Shown here one piece after another: positions 1 to 7,648 of a stretch of DNA of 64,000 bases; within the stretch, counting starts at the first letter, position 1; every line of letters begins with the position of its first letter. The notes beneath the pieces are model-generated. The model was given only the letters and a program-made list of their open reading frames with translations. It did no database searches and was not told the DNA's origin. This DNA comes from Streptococcus ilei (lineage in GTDB: Bacteria; Bacillota; Bacilli; Lactobacillales; Streptococcaceae). Both the position numbers and the translations under genes were made by a program. The stretch covers positions 1,922,001-1,986,000 of the forward strand of contig NC_022584.1 of the NCBI RefSeq assembly GCF_000479335.1. The letters are read 5' to 3'.

Positions 1-934
1 CATGATCCTGGTGACGGTGAATCCACAAACGAGTGAGACAACGATTATGAGTTTGGAACGGGATATCTTAACCAATATTACGCAGGATGGAGAAACGGTT
101 CAAGCTAAGCTGAACGCAGCTTATGCTCAAGGTGGGGCCGAGTTGGCCATTGAAACCATCCAAGATTTGATGAATATTCATATTGACCGTTATGCGATGA
201 TTAATATGAAAGGCCTAGTCCAACTGGTTGATAAGGTCGGCGGAATAACGGTAAACAATCCATTTGATTTCGATATTTCGATTGAAGAAAATGAACCGGA
301 GTATACAGCTAAAATTCCACCTGGTCGTCAAGAAATTGACGGAGAACAAGCGTTAGTATACTCACGGATGCGTTATCAAGATCCAGAAGGAGACTATGGT
401 CGTCAAAAACGTCAACGAGAAGTCATCGAAAAGATCATCAAGAAAATATTGACTTTGGATGGTCTGAGCAATTATCAAGGAATTATTGAAGCGGTTAGTG
501 ATAATATGCAGACCAATATCTCCTTGGATACGGATAGTTTGATGCAGTTGATGGGCTATCGAGATGCCTTGAAGAACATTCGTATGGAACAGTTGAAAGG
601 TGAAGATGCTACCCTTGCCGATGGCGGAAGTTACCAAATTGTTACTTCAGAACACCTGTTGAAGATGCAGAATATACTGCGTAAAAGTCTTGGTTTATCG
701 CCTTTGCGCAAGCTTAAAACGAGTGCTGTTTTATTAGATGGAGACGAAGCTAGTGGAACTGTTTCATCAGAAAGTGGTGAAGCTTCAGTAGAATCGAGCC
801 AGGATACTGGTGGAGGATATTATGAACCTTCCTATGTTCCAGAAACTACTGTAAGCTCAGAAGCAATTACACAATACCAACCGGCAGTGACTCCTTCTAC
901 GGATACAACAGTAGCTGGTGATGGAGGAAACTAA
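1..934 (+). CDS. LytR-CpsA-Psr (LCP) family wall-polymer ligase, 5' partial
   Basis: The gene enters from the left edge; the first full codon is base 2, and the N-terminal membrane anchor lies outside the window. The visible 310 residues begin inside the LCP catalytic domain (TVNPQTSETTIMSLERD, then the Arg-rich SRMRYQDPEGDYGRQKRQRE stretch typical of the phosphopolyprenyl-binding pocket). LCP enzymes move teichoic acid or capsule-type polymers from undecaprenyl carriers to peptidoglycan on the outer membrane face. After about residue 240 the protein becomes a Ser/Thr/Glu-rich low-complexity tail. The family call is secure. Which of the several streptococcal LCP paralogues this is cannot be told without the N-terminus. 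Confidence 0.88.
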   Translation, partial: MILVTVNPQTSETTIMSLERDILTNITQDGETVQAKLNAAYAQGGAELAIETIQDLMNIHIDRYAMINMKGLVQLVDKVGGITVNNPFDFDISIEENEPEYTAKIPPGRQEIDGEQALVYSRMRYQDPEGDYGRQKRQREVIEKIIKKILTLDGLSNYQGIIEAVSDNMQTNISLDTDSLMQLMGYRDALKNIRMEQLKGEDATLADGGSYQIVTSEHLLKMQNILRKSLGLSPLRKLKTSAVLLDGDEASGTVSSESGEASVESSQDTGGGYYEPSYVPETTVSSEAITQYQPAVTPSTDTTVAGDGGN

Positions 935-956
935 ATCATTTCTCTTCTAAAAATAA

Positions 957-990
957 AAAGGTTTTGAGACGACTGTCTCAAAACCTTTTT
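957..990. terminator. Bidirectional rho-independent terminator
   Basis: A near-perfect hairpin has arms at 957-970 and 975-988 (AAGGTTTTGAGAC and its complement), with an A-run on the left and a T-run on the right. It lies between the convergent LCP gene and the small minus-strand gene starting at 1287, so it can serve both. Confidence 0.9.
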
Positions 991-993
991 TGC

Positions 994-1287
994 TTATTCG
1001 TGATTTGATTTCTCAGACCAAATAGTTTGGATTTGTTCTACAGAAGCATTGGCTTGCTGAGAGAAGACCCTTGCTTTATAGGAAAAGTCTTCCAGTAATT
1101 GATTTAAAAGGACTCTTTGATCTTGGATGATTTCAATATTTTTTTTGATGTTAGAAAGGTTTGATTGGATTCCTTCGGTTAGTTGTTTGGTTTCACTGAA
1201 TTCATTTTTCAGAGGTTCGCGATTTTTAACAAGCTGATAGCTGATGGTTGCTCCAGTCGCAAACCAAAATAGATCTCTTAATTTCAT
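994..1287 (-). CDS. Small membrane-tethered coiled-coil protein, function unknown
   Basis: A 97-residue protein. The first ~20 residues (MKLRDLFWFATGATISYQL) form a short hydrophobic segment. The rest is charged and predicted helical or coiled-coil (KQLTEGIQSNLSNIKKNIEIIQDQ). It starts 13 bp downstream of hit on the same strand and is probably co-transcribed with it. The layout is that of a single-pass membrane protein with a helical cytoplasmic tail. I do not recognise a functional family. Confidence 0.75.
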   Translation of the reverse strand: MKLRDLFWFATGATISYQLVKNREPLKNEFSETKQLTEGIQSNLSNIKKNIEIIQDQRVLLNQLLEDFSYKARVFSQQANASVEQIQTIWSEKSNHE

Positions 1288-1300
1288 AGTAAGCTCCTTT

Positions 1301-1714
1301 TTAATGGTTTGAGATATCCTTGGCTAATTGGACAAGGTGATTAAAATCGGGTTCATGGGCAATGAAATCAATCTTTAAGTCGTCATCTTGAGAGTAGCGT
1401 GGAAGAATATGGACATGGGTATGGAAGACAGATTGTCCTGCGATTTCTTCCATATTACTAATGATATTCATCCCTTGAGGTTGCGTAGCACTTTCAACTT
1501 TTTTGGTGACTGTTGAAACGACGTTAAAGAGATCAGCCGTTTCATCTGGTGTCATTTCCAACAGATTGCGGGCATGTTTTTTTGGAATCACAAGGGTATG
1601 GCCTGGAGTGACCTGGGAGATATCTAAAAAAGCAAGAAAATGGTCATCTTCGTAGACCTTAGAAGCAGGAATGTCTCCAGAAACAATCTTACAAAAAATA
1701 CAATCCGAAACCAT
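1301..1714 (-). CDS. hit: HIT family nucleotide hydrolase
   Basis: A 137-residue histidine-triad protein. The diagnostic H-x-H-x-H motif (FHTHVHI) places histidines at residues 98, 100 and 102; the last two shape the nucleotidyl-transfer active site. An N-terminal C-x-x-C (CIFC, residues 5-8) is common in bacterial members. HIT enzymes hydrolyse adenosine phosphoramidates or related dinucleotides in the cytoplasm. The gene is divergent from ecsA with only 67 bp between, so the two promoters overlap. Family is certain; the physiological substrate is unknown. Confidence 0.93.
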   Translation of the reverse strand: MVSDCIFCKIVSGDIPASKVYEDDHFLAFLDISQVTPGHTLVIPKKHARNLLEMTPDETADLFNVVSTVTKKVESATQPQGMNIISNMEEIAGQSVFHTHVHILPRYSQDDDLKIDFIAHEPDFNHLVQLAKDISNH

Positions 1715-1743
1715 AAATATACCTCAATTTAGCTAGATTTTGT

Positions 1744-1763
1744 TATAATATAAGAACATTATA
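1744..1763. promoter_or_regulatory. Divergent overlapping promoters of ecsA and hit
   Basis: A perfect TATAAT lies at 1744-1749 on the plus strand facing ecsA. Another lies on the minus strand (ATTATA read on plus, 1758-1763) facing hit. The -10 boxes are only 8 bp apart, so binding at one promoter should exclude the other. Confidence 0.7.
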
Positions 1764-1781
1764 CCAGAAAGCAAAGAAAAT

Positions 1782-2513
1782 ATGTTAGAAATAAAAAACC
1801 TGACAGGAGGCTATGTCAATATCCCTGTCTTAAAAGATGTTAGTTTTGAGGTTGGCGATGGCCAATTAATTGGATTGATCGGCTTGAATGGGGCAGGGAA
1901 ATCAACGACCATTAATGAAATTATTGGTCTCCTGCGTCCCTATGCTGGTGAAATCCGGATTGATGACTTGACTCTAGTTGCTTCTCCAAGTGCTTATCGT
2001 CAAAAAATTGGTTATATCCCAGAAACCCCTAGCCTTTATGAAGAGTTAACCTTGCGTGAGCATATTGAAACAGTAGCTATGGCCTATGATTTGGATCAAG
2101 AAGCTGTTTTTGCGCGTGTAACTCCTCTCTTGAAACAATTTCGACTAGAGGAAAAATTGGATTGGTTTCCTGTCCATTTTTCTAAGGGGATGAAACAAAA
2201 GGTCATGATCATTTGTGCCTTTGCTGTGGATCCAAGTTTGTTTATTGTGGATGAGCCCTTTTTAGGCTTAGATCCAGTTGCAATCTCAGATTTAATTCAA
2301 CTATTGAATGCAGAGAAAGAAAAAGGAAAATCTATTTTAATGAGTACCCATGTTCTGGATTCTGCTGAAAAAATGTGTGATGCCTTTGTCATCCTCCATA
2401 AGGGACAGGTCCGTGCCCAGGGGACTTTAGAGGAATTGCGAAAAGAGTTTGGAATGGCAGATGCGGATTTGAATGAGATTTACCTTGCACTAACAAAAGA
2501 GGCTGACCGATGA
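1782..2513 (+). CDS. ecsA: ABC transporter ATP-binding protein EcsA
   Basis: A 243-residue ABC ATPase with Walker A (GLNGAGKST, near residues 34-42), signature (FSKGMKQK), Walker B (LFIVDEPFLGLDP) and H-loop (MSTHVLDSAEKM). Gene order hit / ecsA / ecsB is the standard Firmicutes Ecs arrangement. EcsAB is linked in Bacillus to regulated intramembrane proteolysis, peptide secretion and competence, though the transported substrate is unsettled. It overlaps ecsB by 4 bp (ATGA), so the two are translationally coupled. Confidence 0.92.
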   Translation: MLEIKNLTGGYVNIPVLKDVSFEVGDGQLIGLIGLNGAGKSTTINEIIGLLRPYAGEIRIDDLTLVASPSAYRQKIGYIPETPSLYEELTLREHIETVAMAYDLDQEAVFARVTPLLKQFRLEEKLDWFPVHFSKGMKQKVMIICAFAVDPSLFIVDEPFLGLDPVAISDLIQLLNAEKEKGKSILMSTHVLDSAEKMCDAFVILHKGQVRAQGTLEELRKEFGMADADLNEIYLALTKEADR

Positions 2514-3565
2514 TAGAAGTACTAAAAAAGAGGAAAGCGAGCTTTCGCAATCAGTGTTTGAAATATTCTCGCTATGTGTTTAATGATCACTTTGTTCTCT
2601 TTCTCTTGATTTTTCTAGGTTTTTTAGCAGTTCAGTACAGCCAATTTTTGCGCTCTCTACCAGAAGATAAGAGCCTTCTCCTCCTTGTACTTGTCCTAGC
2701 TCCCTTTCTCCTGCTTCCTGTTGGTTCAATCGCAACCTATGTTGAGAAGCCAGACATGATTTTCCTCCTAGTAAAAGAAGAGGAATTGAAGGGCTATTTG
2801 AAACAACAAACCTTACGAGCGACTATTTTCTGGGGAATTGTGCAAACCTTTGTGCTTGTCCTGTTTGTCCCTTTGGCTCTGGCTTTAGGACTGTCTCTTG
2901 CCATTGTAGGGGTTTATTTGGTTGCTCTCTTTCTCTTGAAAGTTCTTGTTTTTCAAGGGAAGGGGAAAAGATTCTATAACCAGGCGGGTCTTGATTGGAA
3001 GCGAATCGTAGAGCTTGAAAACCTGAGAAAGCAAAGTATTCTAAGGTTTTTTGCCCTTTTTACAACAGTAAAAGGAATGACTAATAGCGTAAAACGGCGG
3101 GCTTATTTAGATAAGCTGACAAAAATGGTTCCGAAAGTCAGCGACAAGACCTGGAACAACTTGTATCTCCGTTCTTATCTCAGAAATGGGGATCTGTTTT
3201 CCATGAGCCTGCGTCTATTAGGACTATCAATAGCGGTCTTTCTCTTCATCCCGCAAACACTAGTAGCAGTGGCTGTCACTGGGCTCTTGAATTATTTACT
3301 TGTTTTTCAATTGCTTGGACTCTACAAGGCCTTTGACTATCAATATTTAACGCGACTTTTCCCCTTGGAAAATCGTGCTAAGACACGAGGGCTTCTTCAA
3401 ACAGTTCAATCGGTGACTTTGTTTGTGGCTCTCATCGAGGGAGGCCTAGGATTGGTGGTCTTTGAAGACAAACTTCTTGTCTTGGCCTTGCTAGCTTTCA
3501 CAGCCTTTTTAGCCTATGTTTATGCACCTTTCAAGGTGAGACGATTAGTTGACGAAACGCCTTAA
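2510..3565 (+). CDS. ecsB: ABC transporter permease EcsB
   Basis: A 351-residue polytopic membrane protein, partner of the ATPase directly upstream (4-bp overlap). Hydrophobic blocks occur near residues 28-45, 60-80, 105-150, 230-275 and 300-340, separated by a basic cytoplasmic loop (KRRAYLDKLTKM). The sequence and position match the EcsB family. Its 3' end is 40 bp from ccrZ, so read-through into the cell-cycle regulator is plausible. Confidence 0.88.
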   Translation: MIEVLKKRKASFRNQCLKYSRYVFNDHFVLFLLIFLGFLAVQYSQFLRSLPEDKSLLLLVLVLAPFLLLPVGSIATYVEKPDMIFLLVKEEELKGYLKQQTLRATIFWGIVQTFVLVLFVPLALALGLSLAIVGVYLVALFLLKVLVFQGKGKRFYNQAGLDWKRIVELENLRKQSILRFFALFTTVKGMTNSVKRRAYLDKLTKMVPKVSDKTWNNLYLRSYLRNGDLFSMSLRLLGLSIAVFLFIPQTLVAVAVTGLLNYLLVFQLLGLYKAFDYQYLTRLFPLENRAKTRGLLQTVQSVTLFVALIEGGLGLVVFEDKLLVLALLAFTAFLAYVYAPFKVRRLVDETP

Positions 3566-3605
3566 AATTAGTAAAATAGATGGGAAACTTTTTACGGAGG
3601 AATAG

Positions 3606-4400
3606 ATGGACTCGAACGAAAAAGAGCTAACGTTGACCCCAATTGCTGGTAAAAGCGGGAAAGCCTTTATGGGGACTTATCCGGATGGGGGGAAAGTATT
3701 TGTCAAAATGAATACAACTCCAATATTAGCGGGGCTAGCTAAAGAACAAATTGCTCCACAACTCTTATGGAGCCGACGCTTACCTGACGGAAATGTGATG
3801 AGCGCACAAGAATGGTTAAATGGAGAAATTTTAACTCCAAATGGGATGGGGAAAAAGCAAGTGGTTCATATCCTGACTCGTTTGCACCGTTCACGCCCCT
3901 TGATGACACAATTGAGAAAATTGGGCTACACGGCTGAATCTCCGCTGGATTTATTGAATTCTCTGAGCAGTCAGTTGCCAATTGCTTTGCGTCAAAACAA
4001 TTATTTGCAATCTGTGTTAAAGAGTTTACGACAGACTGTTCCAGCTTTTCGAGAAGATTATGCGACCATTGTTCATGGAGATGTACGCCACAGTAACTGG
4101 ATTGAAACGGACAGTGGATTCATCTACTTGGTTGATTGGGATTCTGTCCGCTTGACAGATCGGATGATGGATGTGGCCCATGTTTTAAGTCACTACATTC
4201 CAGACTCTCAGTGGCAGGATTGGCTGGTCTATTACGGCTATAAGTACAACGAAACTGTATTTGGTAAATTGTACTGGTTTGGTCAATACTCTTTCCTTTG
4301 TCAGATTGTAAAATACTATGAAAATAATGATTTAGAGAATGTTAACCGGGAAATTTATGCCTTGCGTAATTTCCGGTCAAAATATGGGAAAGAAGCATGA
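3606..4400 (+). CDS. ccrZ: CcrZ, cell-cycle regulator of the aminoglycoside phosphotransferase/choline kinase fold
   Basis: A 264-residue kinase-fold protein. The Brenner-type motif HGDVRHSNW places His157, Asp159 and Asn164; the metal-binding Asp is Asp177 in YLVDWDS. These coincide with the functionally important D159, N164 and D177 of pneumococcal CcrZ. Pneumococcal CcrZ is brought to midcell by FtsZ and couples division to DnaA-driven initiation of replication. Here it sits between ecsB and trmB, and its stop overlaps the trmB start by 4 bp. The identification rests on motif spacing plus the trmB neighbour. Confidence 0.92.
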   Translation: MDSNEKELTLTPIAGKSGKAFMGTYPDGGKVFVKMNTTPILAGLAKEQIAPQLLWSRRLPDGNVMSAQEWLNGEILTPNGMGKKQVVHILTRLHRSRPLMTQLRKLGYTAESPLDLLNSLSSQLPIALRQNNYLQSVLKSLRQTVPAFREDYATIVHGDVRHSNWIETDSGFIYLVDWDSVRLTDRMMDVAHVLSHYIPDSQWQDWLVYYGYKYNETVFGKLYWFGQYSFLCQIVKYYENNDLENVNREIYALRNFRSKYGKEA

Positions 4401-5032
4401 GAGTTAGAAACCGCAAAGGTGCAACCGAATTATTAGAAGCCAATCCGCAATATGTCATTTTGAAACCAGAAGAAGCCAAAGGGAAGTGGCATGAGATTTT
4501 TGGAAATGACCATCCGATTCATATTGAAGTGGGAAGCGGTAAAGGAGCCTTTATCACTGGAATGGCCAAACAAAATCCAACTATCAACTATATTGGGATT
4601 GATATTCAAAAATCGGTATTAAGCTACGCTTTGGACAAGGTGTTAGAAGCCGACGTTCCGAATATCAAGTTGCTTTGGGTAGATGGGGATAGCCTCACCA
4701 ATTACTTTGAAGATGGCGAGATTGATCAATTGTATCTCAACTTCTCAGATCCTTGGCCGAAGAAACGTCATGAAAAACGTCGCTTAACTTATAAGAGTTT
4801 CTTAGATACCTTCAAACAGATTTTGCCAGAGTATGGGGAGATTCATTTTAAGACGGACAATCGAGGACTCTTTGAATATAGTTTGGTGAGTTTTTCTCAA
4901 TACGGAATGACTTTAAAGGGTGTCTGGTTAGATCTTCATGCGAGTGATTTTGAGGGCAATGTCATGACCGAATATGAAAAGAAATTCTCAAGTAAGGGTC
5001 AGGTTATTTATCGAGTTGAAGCACAATTTTAA
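4397..5032 (+). CDS. trmB: tRNA (guanine-N7)-methyltransferase
   Basis: A 211-residue class I SAM methyltransferase that makes m7G46 in the tRNA variable loop. Motif I (EVGSGKGAF) is near residues 43-51. The TrmB signature [13 protein letters not shown] is near residues 117-129 and carries the catalytic Asp and RNA-binding basic patch. Its ATG overlaps the ccrZ stop (ATGA). A dispersed repeat (5052-5226) begins 20 bp after its stop and probably supplies the transcription end. Confidence 0.95.
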   Translation: MRVRNRKGATELLEANPQYVILKPEEAKGKWHEIFGNDHPIHIEVGSGKGAFITGMAKQNPTINYIGIDIQKSVLSYALDKVLEADVPNIKLLWVDGDSLTNYFEDGEIDQLYLNFSDPWPKKRHEKRRLTYKSFLDTFKQILPEYGEIHFKTDNRGLFEYSLVSFSQYGMTLKGVWLDLHASDFEGNVMTEYEKKFSSKGQVIYRVEAQF

Positions 5033-5051
5033 AGTCTAGATAAGGATTAAG

Positions 5052-5226
5052 GAGGCTGGGACAAAAGTCCTAGCCTCTCAATTGTCTTTGGATTGTCGAG
5101 CAAGACGCAGTGGTTGAGTGGGCTCTACTAGGCTGATTTCAGCAGCTTTTATAGCCCTACTCAACTGTGCGGAGGTGCGACGACGAAATCGAATTCTAAC
5201 GAATGACCGATTTCTATCCCACTCTC
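5052..5226 (+). repeat. Dispersed ~175-bp intergenic element, copy 1 (family A)
   Basis: The first of five copies, in the orientation that starts with the GAGGCTGGGAC hairpin (arms 5052-5062 and 5067-5077, loop AAAA). It continues through a long central stem (TTGAGT...ACTCAA) with an inner GCTGATTTCAGCAGC hairpin and ends in a CCCACTC arm. This copy is the most degraded: the last arm reads GTGCGAC/TATCCCAC instead of GTGGGAC/GTCCCAC. It lies directly after trmB. The whole 5033-5371 gap holds only this repeat and the rimP promoter and leader. Confidence 0.9.
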
Positions 5227-5272
5227 GTTTTTCTTTTTGATGATAGCTGTAAGAATGAGGAAGGCGAAATTC

Positions 5273-5362
5273 TTGCATTTCGACGGAACTTGTGCTAAAA
5301 TGTTTAAAATGAATAGAAAAGGAGAGGCGAAGACATATCTTCGCCTCTTATCTGTGAGGAGG
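5273..5362 (+). promoter_or_regulatory. rimP-nusA-infB operon promoter and leader hairpin
   Basis: The -35 is TTGCAT (5273-5278), then a 17-bp spacer, then an extended -10 TGC-TAAAAT (box 5296-5301). About 20 nt into the transcript lies a perfect 11-bp hairpin with a CATA loop (arms 5323-5333 and 5338-5348, AGAGGCGAAGA). It has no T-run, so it is a leader structure rather than a terminator. A strong AGGAGG (5357-5362) follows 8 nt later. Confidence 0.7.
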
Positions 5363-5371
5363 TGTTGTCCT

Positions 5372-5842
5372 ATCGCAACAATTGTTGAATTAGTAACAGA
5401 AATTATTGAACCGGTCATCCAAGCTCCCTTTGAATTAGTGGATGTTGAATATGAAAAGGTTGTAGGAGATTATGTTCTAAGTATCTTTGTTGATAAGCCA
5501 GGTGGTATTACCCTGAACGATACAGCAGATTTAACAGAAGTGATTAGTCCTCTGTTGGATCAGATTCAACCAGATCCATTCCCGGAACAGTACTTCCTAG
5601 AAGTGACGAGTCCTGGTTTGGAGCGTCCCTTAAAAACCAAAGATGCAGTGGAAAAAGCTCTGGGTCAATATATCCATGTCAGCTTGTACAAGGCAGTTGA
5701 CAAACAAAAGGTTATTGAAGGAACACTCGTTAAGTTCGAAGATGACCAATTGACCATGGAATACATGGACAAAACCAGAAAGAAAACCATTGAAATCCCC
5801 TATAGTCTTGTATCGAAAGCAAGATTAGCTGTCAAATTATAG
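5372..5842 (+). CDS. rimP: Ribosome maturation factor RimP, start codon uncertain
   Basis: About 157 residues; matures the 30S subunit. The family core is intact ([36 protein letters not shown]) and ends [12 protein letters not shown]. The start is odd: a perfect AGGAGG at 5357-5362 is followed at normal spacing by no in-frame ATG, GTG or TTG. The best-placed codon is ATC at 5372, just before the conserved ATIVELV. In-frame alternatives are GTG 5354, which precedes the SD, and ATG 5309, which would make an almost leaderless mRNA and a long N-terminal extension. A one-base assembly error here is also possible. It is the first gene of the operon. Confidence 0.8.
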   Translation: MATIVELVTEIIEPVIQAPFELVDVEYEKVVGDYVLSIFVDKPGGITLNDTADLTEVISPLLDQIQPDPFPEQYFLEVTSPGLERPLKTKDAVEKALGQYIHVSLYKAVDKQKVIEGTLVKFEDDQLTMEYMDKTRKKTIEIPYSLVSKARLAVKL

Positions 5843-5887
5843 CAGAAAAGAAAGGAAGGCTCTTAGTAGCTTAAGAGCAAGAAAAGA

Positions 5888-7033
5888 ATGAGTAAAGAAA
5901 TGCTAGATGCTTTTCGCATCTTAGAAGAAGACAAAGGAATCAAAAAAGAAGATATCATTGAAGCTGTCACAGAATCATTGCGTTCAGCTTACCGGAGACG
6001 GTATGGCCAAGCCGAGAGTGCTGCTATCGAGTTTAATGAAAAGACTGGTGACTTCCGTGTTTATACCGTTCGTGAAGTAGTAGACGAAGTTTTTGATAGC
6101 CGGTTAGAAATTAGTTTGAAAGATGCTCTTGCAATTAGCTCTGCCTATGAATTGGGAGACAAAATCAAATTTGAAGAGGCTCCTGCTGAGTTTGGCCGTG
6201 TCGCAGCACAATCTGCCAAACAAACCATCATGGAAAAAATGCGCAAGCAAACTCGTGCGATTACCTATAACACTTATAAAGAACATGAAAATGAAATTAT
6301 GAGTGGAACTGTGGAGCGTTTTGATAATCGCTTTATCTATGTGAATTTAGGATCTATCGAAGCTCAATTGTCTAAACAAGATCAAATTCCAGGAGAAGTT
6401 TTCCAATCTCATGATCGCATCGAAGTATTTGTCTACAAAGTAGAAGACAATCCTCGTGGGGTGAACGTATTCGTAAGCCGTAGCCATCCAGAAATGATCA
6501 AACGTTTAATGGAGCAAGAAATTCCGGAAGTTTACGATGGAACGGTTGAAATCATGAGCGTAGCGCGTGAAGCTGGCGACCGGACCAAAGTTGCTGTTCG
6601 TAGCCATAATCCAAACGTGGATGCGATTGGAACCATCGTTGGTCGTGGTGGATCGAATATTAAAAAGATCACCAGCAAGTTCCACCCAGCTCGCTATGAT
6701 CAGAAATTGGATCGTATGGTTCCAACAGAAGAAAATATTGATGTCATTGAGTGGGTCCCAGATCCAGCAGAATTTATCTACAATGCCATTGCTCCTGCTG
6801 AGGTCGATCAAGTTATCTTTGACGAAGAAGACAGCAAACATGCCCTTGTGGTAGTGCCAGATAGCAAACTATCTCTTGCGATCGGTCGTCGGGGTCAAAA
6901 CGTACGCTTGGCGGCTCACTTAACTGGCTACCGGATTGATATCAAATCAGCTAGTGAGTACGAAGAAATGGAAGCAAGTCAAGAACCTGCTTTTGAAGAA
7001 GTAGAAAGTGATTTGGATTCTGTAGACGAATAG
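5888..7033 (+). CDS. nusA: Transcription termination/antitermination factor NusA
   Basis: 381 residues. An N-terminal RNA-polymerase-binding domain (residues 1-125, with the family ITEAVTESL-like helix) is followed by an S1 domain (about 135-200), then KH1 and KH2. The KH2 GxxG loop is in AIGRRGQNVRLA. A short acidic tail (EEVESDLDSVDE) replaces the C-terminal repeats of proteobacterial NusA, as is normal in Firmicutes. It modulates RNA polymerase pausing and Rho-independent termination. The 45-bp gap after rimP holds a small hairpin (GCTCTTA/TTAAGAGC). Same operon. Confidence 0.95.
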   Translation: MSKEMLDAFRILEEDKGIKKEDIIEAVTESLRSAYRRRYGQAESAAIEFNEKTGDFRVYTVREVVDEVFDSRLEISLKDALAISSAYELGDKIKFEEAPAEFGRVAAQSAKQTIMEKMRKQTRAITYNTYKEHENEIMSGTVERFDNRFIYVNLGSIEAQLSKQDQIPGEVFQSHDRIEVFVYKVEDNPRGVNVFVSRSHPEMIKRLMEQEIPEVYDGTVEIMSVAREAGDRTKVAVRSHNPNVDAIGTIVGRGGSNIKKITSKFHPARYDQKLDRMVPTEENIDVIEWVPDPAEFIYNAIAPAEVDQVIFDEEDSKHALVVVPDSKLSLAIGRRGQNVRLAAHLTGYRIDIKSASEYEEMEASQEPAFEEVESDLDSVDE

Positions 7034-7043
7034 GGAGGGAATC

Positions 7044-7340
7044 ATGGTAAAGACAAGAAAAATCCCTTTACGCAAGTCTGTTGTTTCAAACGAGGTCATC
7101 GATAAACGAGATCTCTTGCGAATCGTAAAAAATAAAGAAGGTCAAGTTTTTATCGATCCGACTGGGAAAGCAAATGGTCGTGGTGCTTATATCAAACTGG
7201 ATAATGAGGAAGCACTTCAAGCTAAAAAGAAGAAAGTCTTCAATCGCAGCTTTAGCATGGAAGTGGATGAAGCTTTTTACGACGAATTGATTGCTTATGT
7301 GGATCATAAGGTGAAGAGAAGAGAGTTAGGCCTTGAATAA
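7044..7340 (+). CDS. rnpM: YlxR/RnpM family RNA-binding protein (DUF448)
   Basis: A 98-residue basic protein with the DUF448 hallmark (RKIPLRKSVVSNEVIDKRDLLRIV, then the GRGAYIKLD loop). YlxR proteins bind RNA; the Bacillus member has been described as a modulator of RNase P activity. It starts 10 bp after nusA and overlaps the next gene by 8 bp, the conserved nusA-ylxR-ylxQ-infB order. The streptococcal function is inferred from homology. Confidence 0.9.
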   Translation: MVKTRKIPLRKSVVSNEVIDKRDLLRIVKNKEGQVFIDPTGKANGRGAYIKLDNEEALQAKKKKVFNRSFSMEVDEAFYDELIAYVDHKVKRRELGLE

Positions 7341-7632
7341 GCAAAAAGTCAGTAATTTATTGGGATTGGCTCAGCGAGCAGGGAAAATTATCTCTGGGGA
7401 AGAATTGGTTATCAAGTCTGTTCAAGAAGGAAAGACTTGCTTAGTTTTTCTAGCAGATGATGCCGCTCCCAATCTTACAAAAAAAATCACAGATAAATGC
7501 CACTATTATGGCGTTCCGGTATTAACCGTGTTTTCAACACTAGAATTAAGCACTGCCATTGGTCGCTCACGAAAGGTTGTGGCCGTGACAGATGCTGGAT
7601 TTTCAAAGAAAATGAGGTCTCTTATGGAATAG
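7333..7632 (+). CDS. L7Ae-family ribosomal-type protein (YlxQ)
   Basis: 99 residues starting at TTG 7333 inside the end of rnpM. The N-terminus [24 protein letters not shown] is the L7Ae/L30e/S12e fold typical of YlxQ, a kink-turn RNA-binding protein. The 8-bp overlap and non-ATG start suggest translational coupling. Its cellular RNA target is unknown. It is separated from infB by 16 bp. Confidence 0.88.
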   Translation: MNKQKVSNLLGLAQRAGKIISGEELVIKSVQEGKTCLVFLADDAAPNLTKKITDKCHYYGVPVLTVFSTLELSTAIGRSRKVVAVTDAGFSKKMRSLME

Positions 7633-7648
7633 AAGAGGAGGACAGCAA

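Noticed and set aside
5078..5278. Small minus-strand ORFs over the first family A repeat
   Set aside because: The repeat is non-coding in all other copies, with stops in different places; open frame here is chance.
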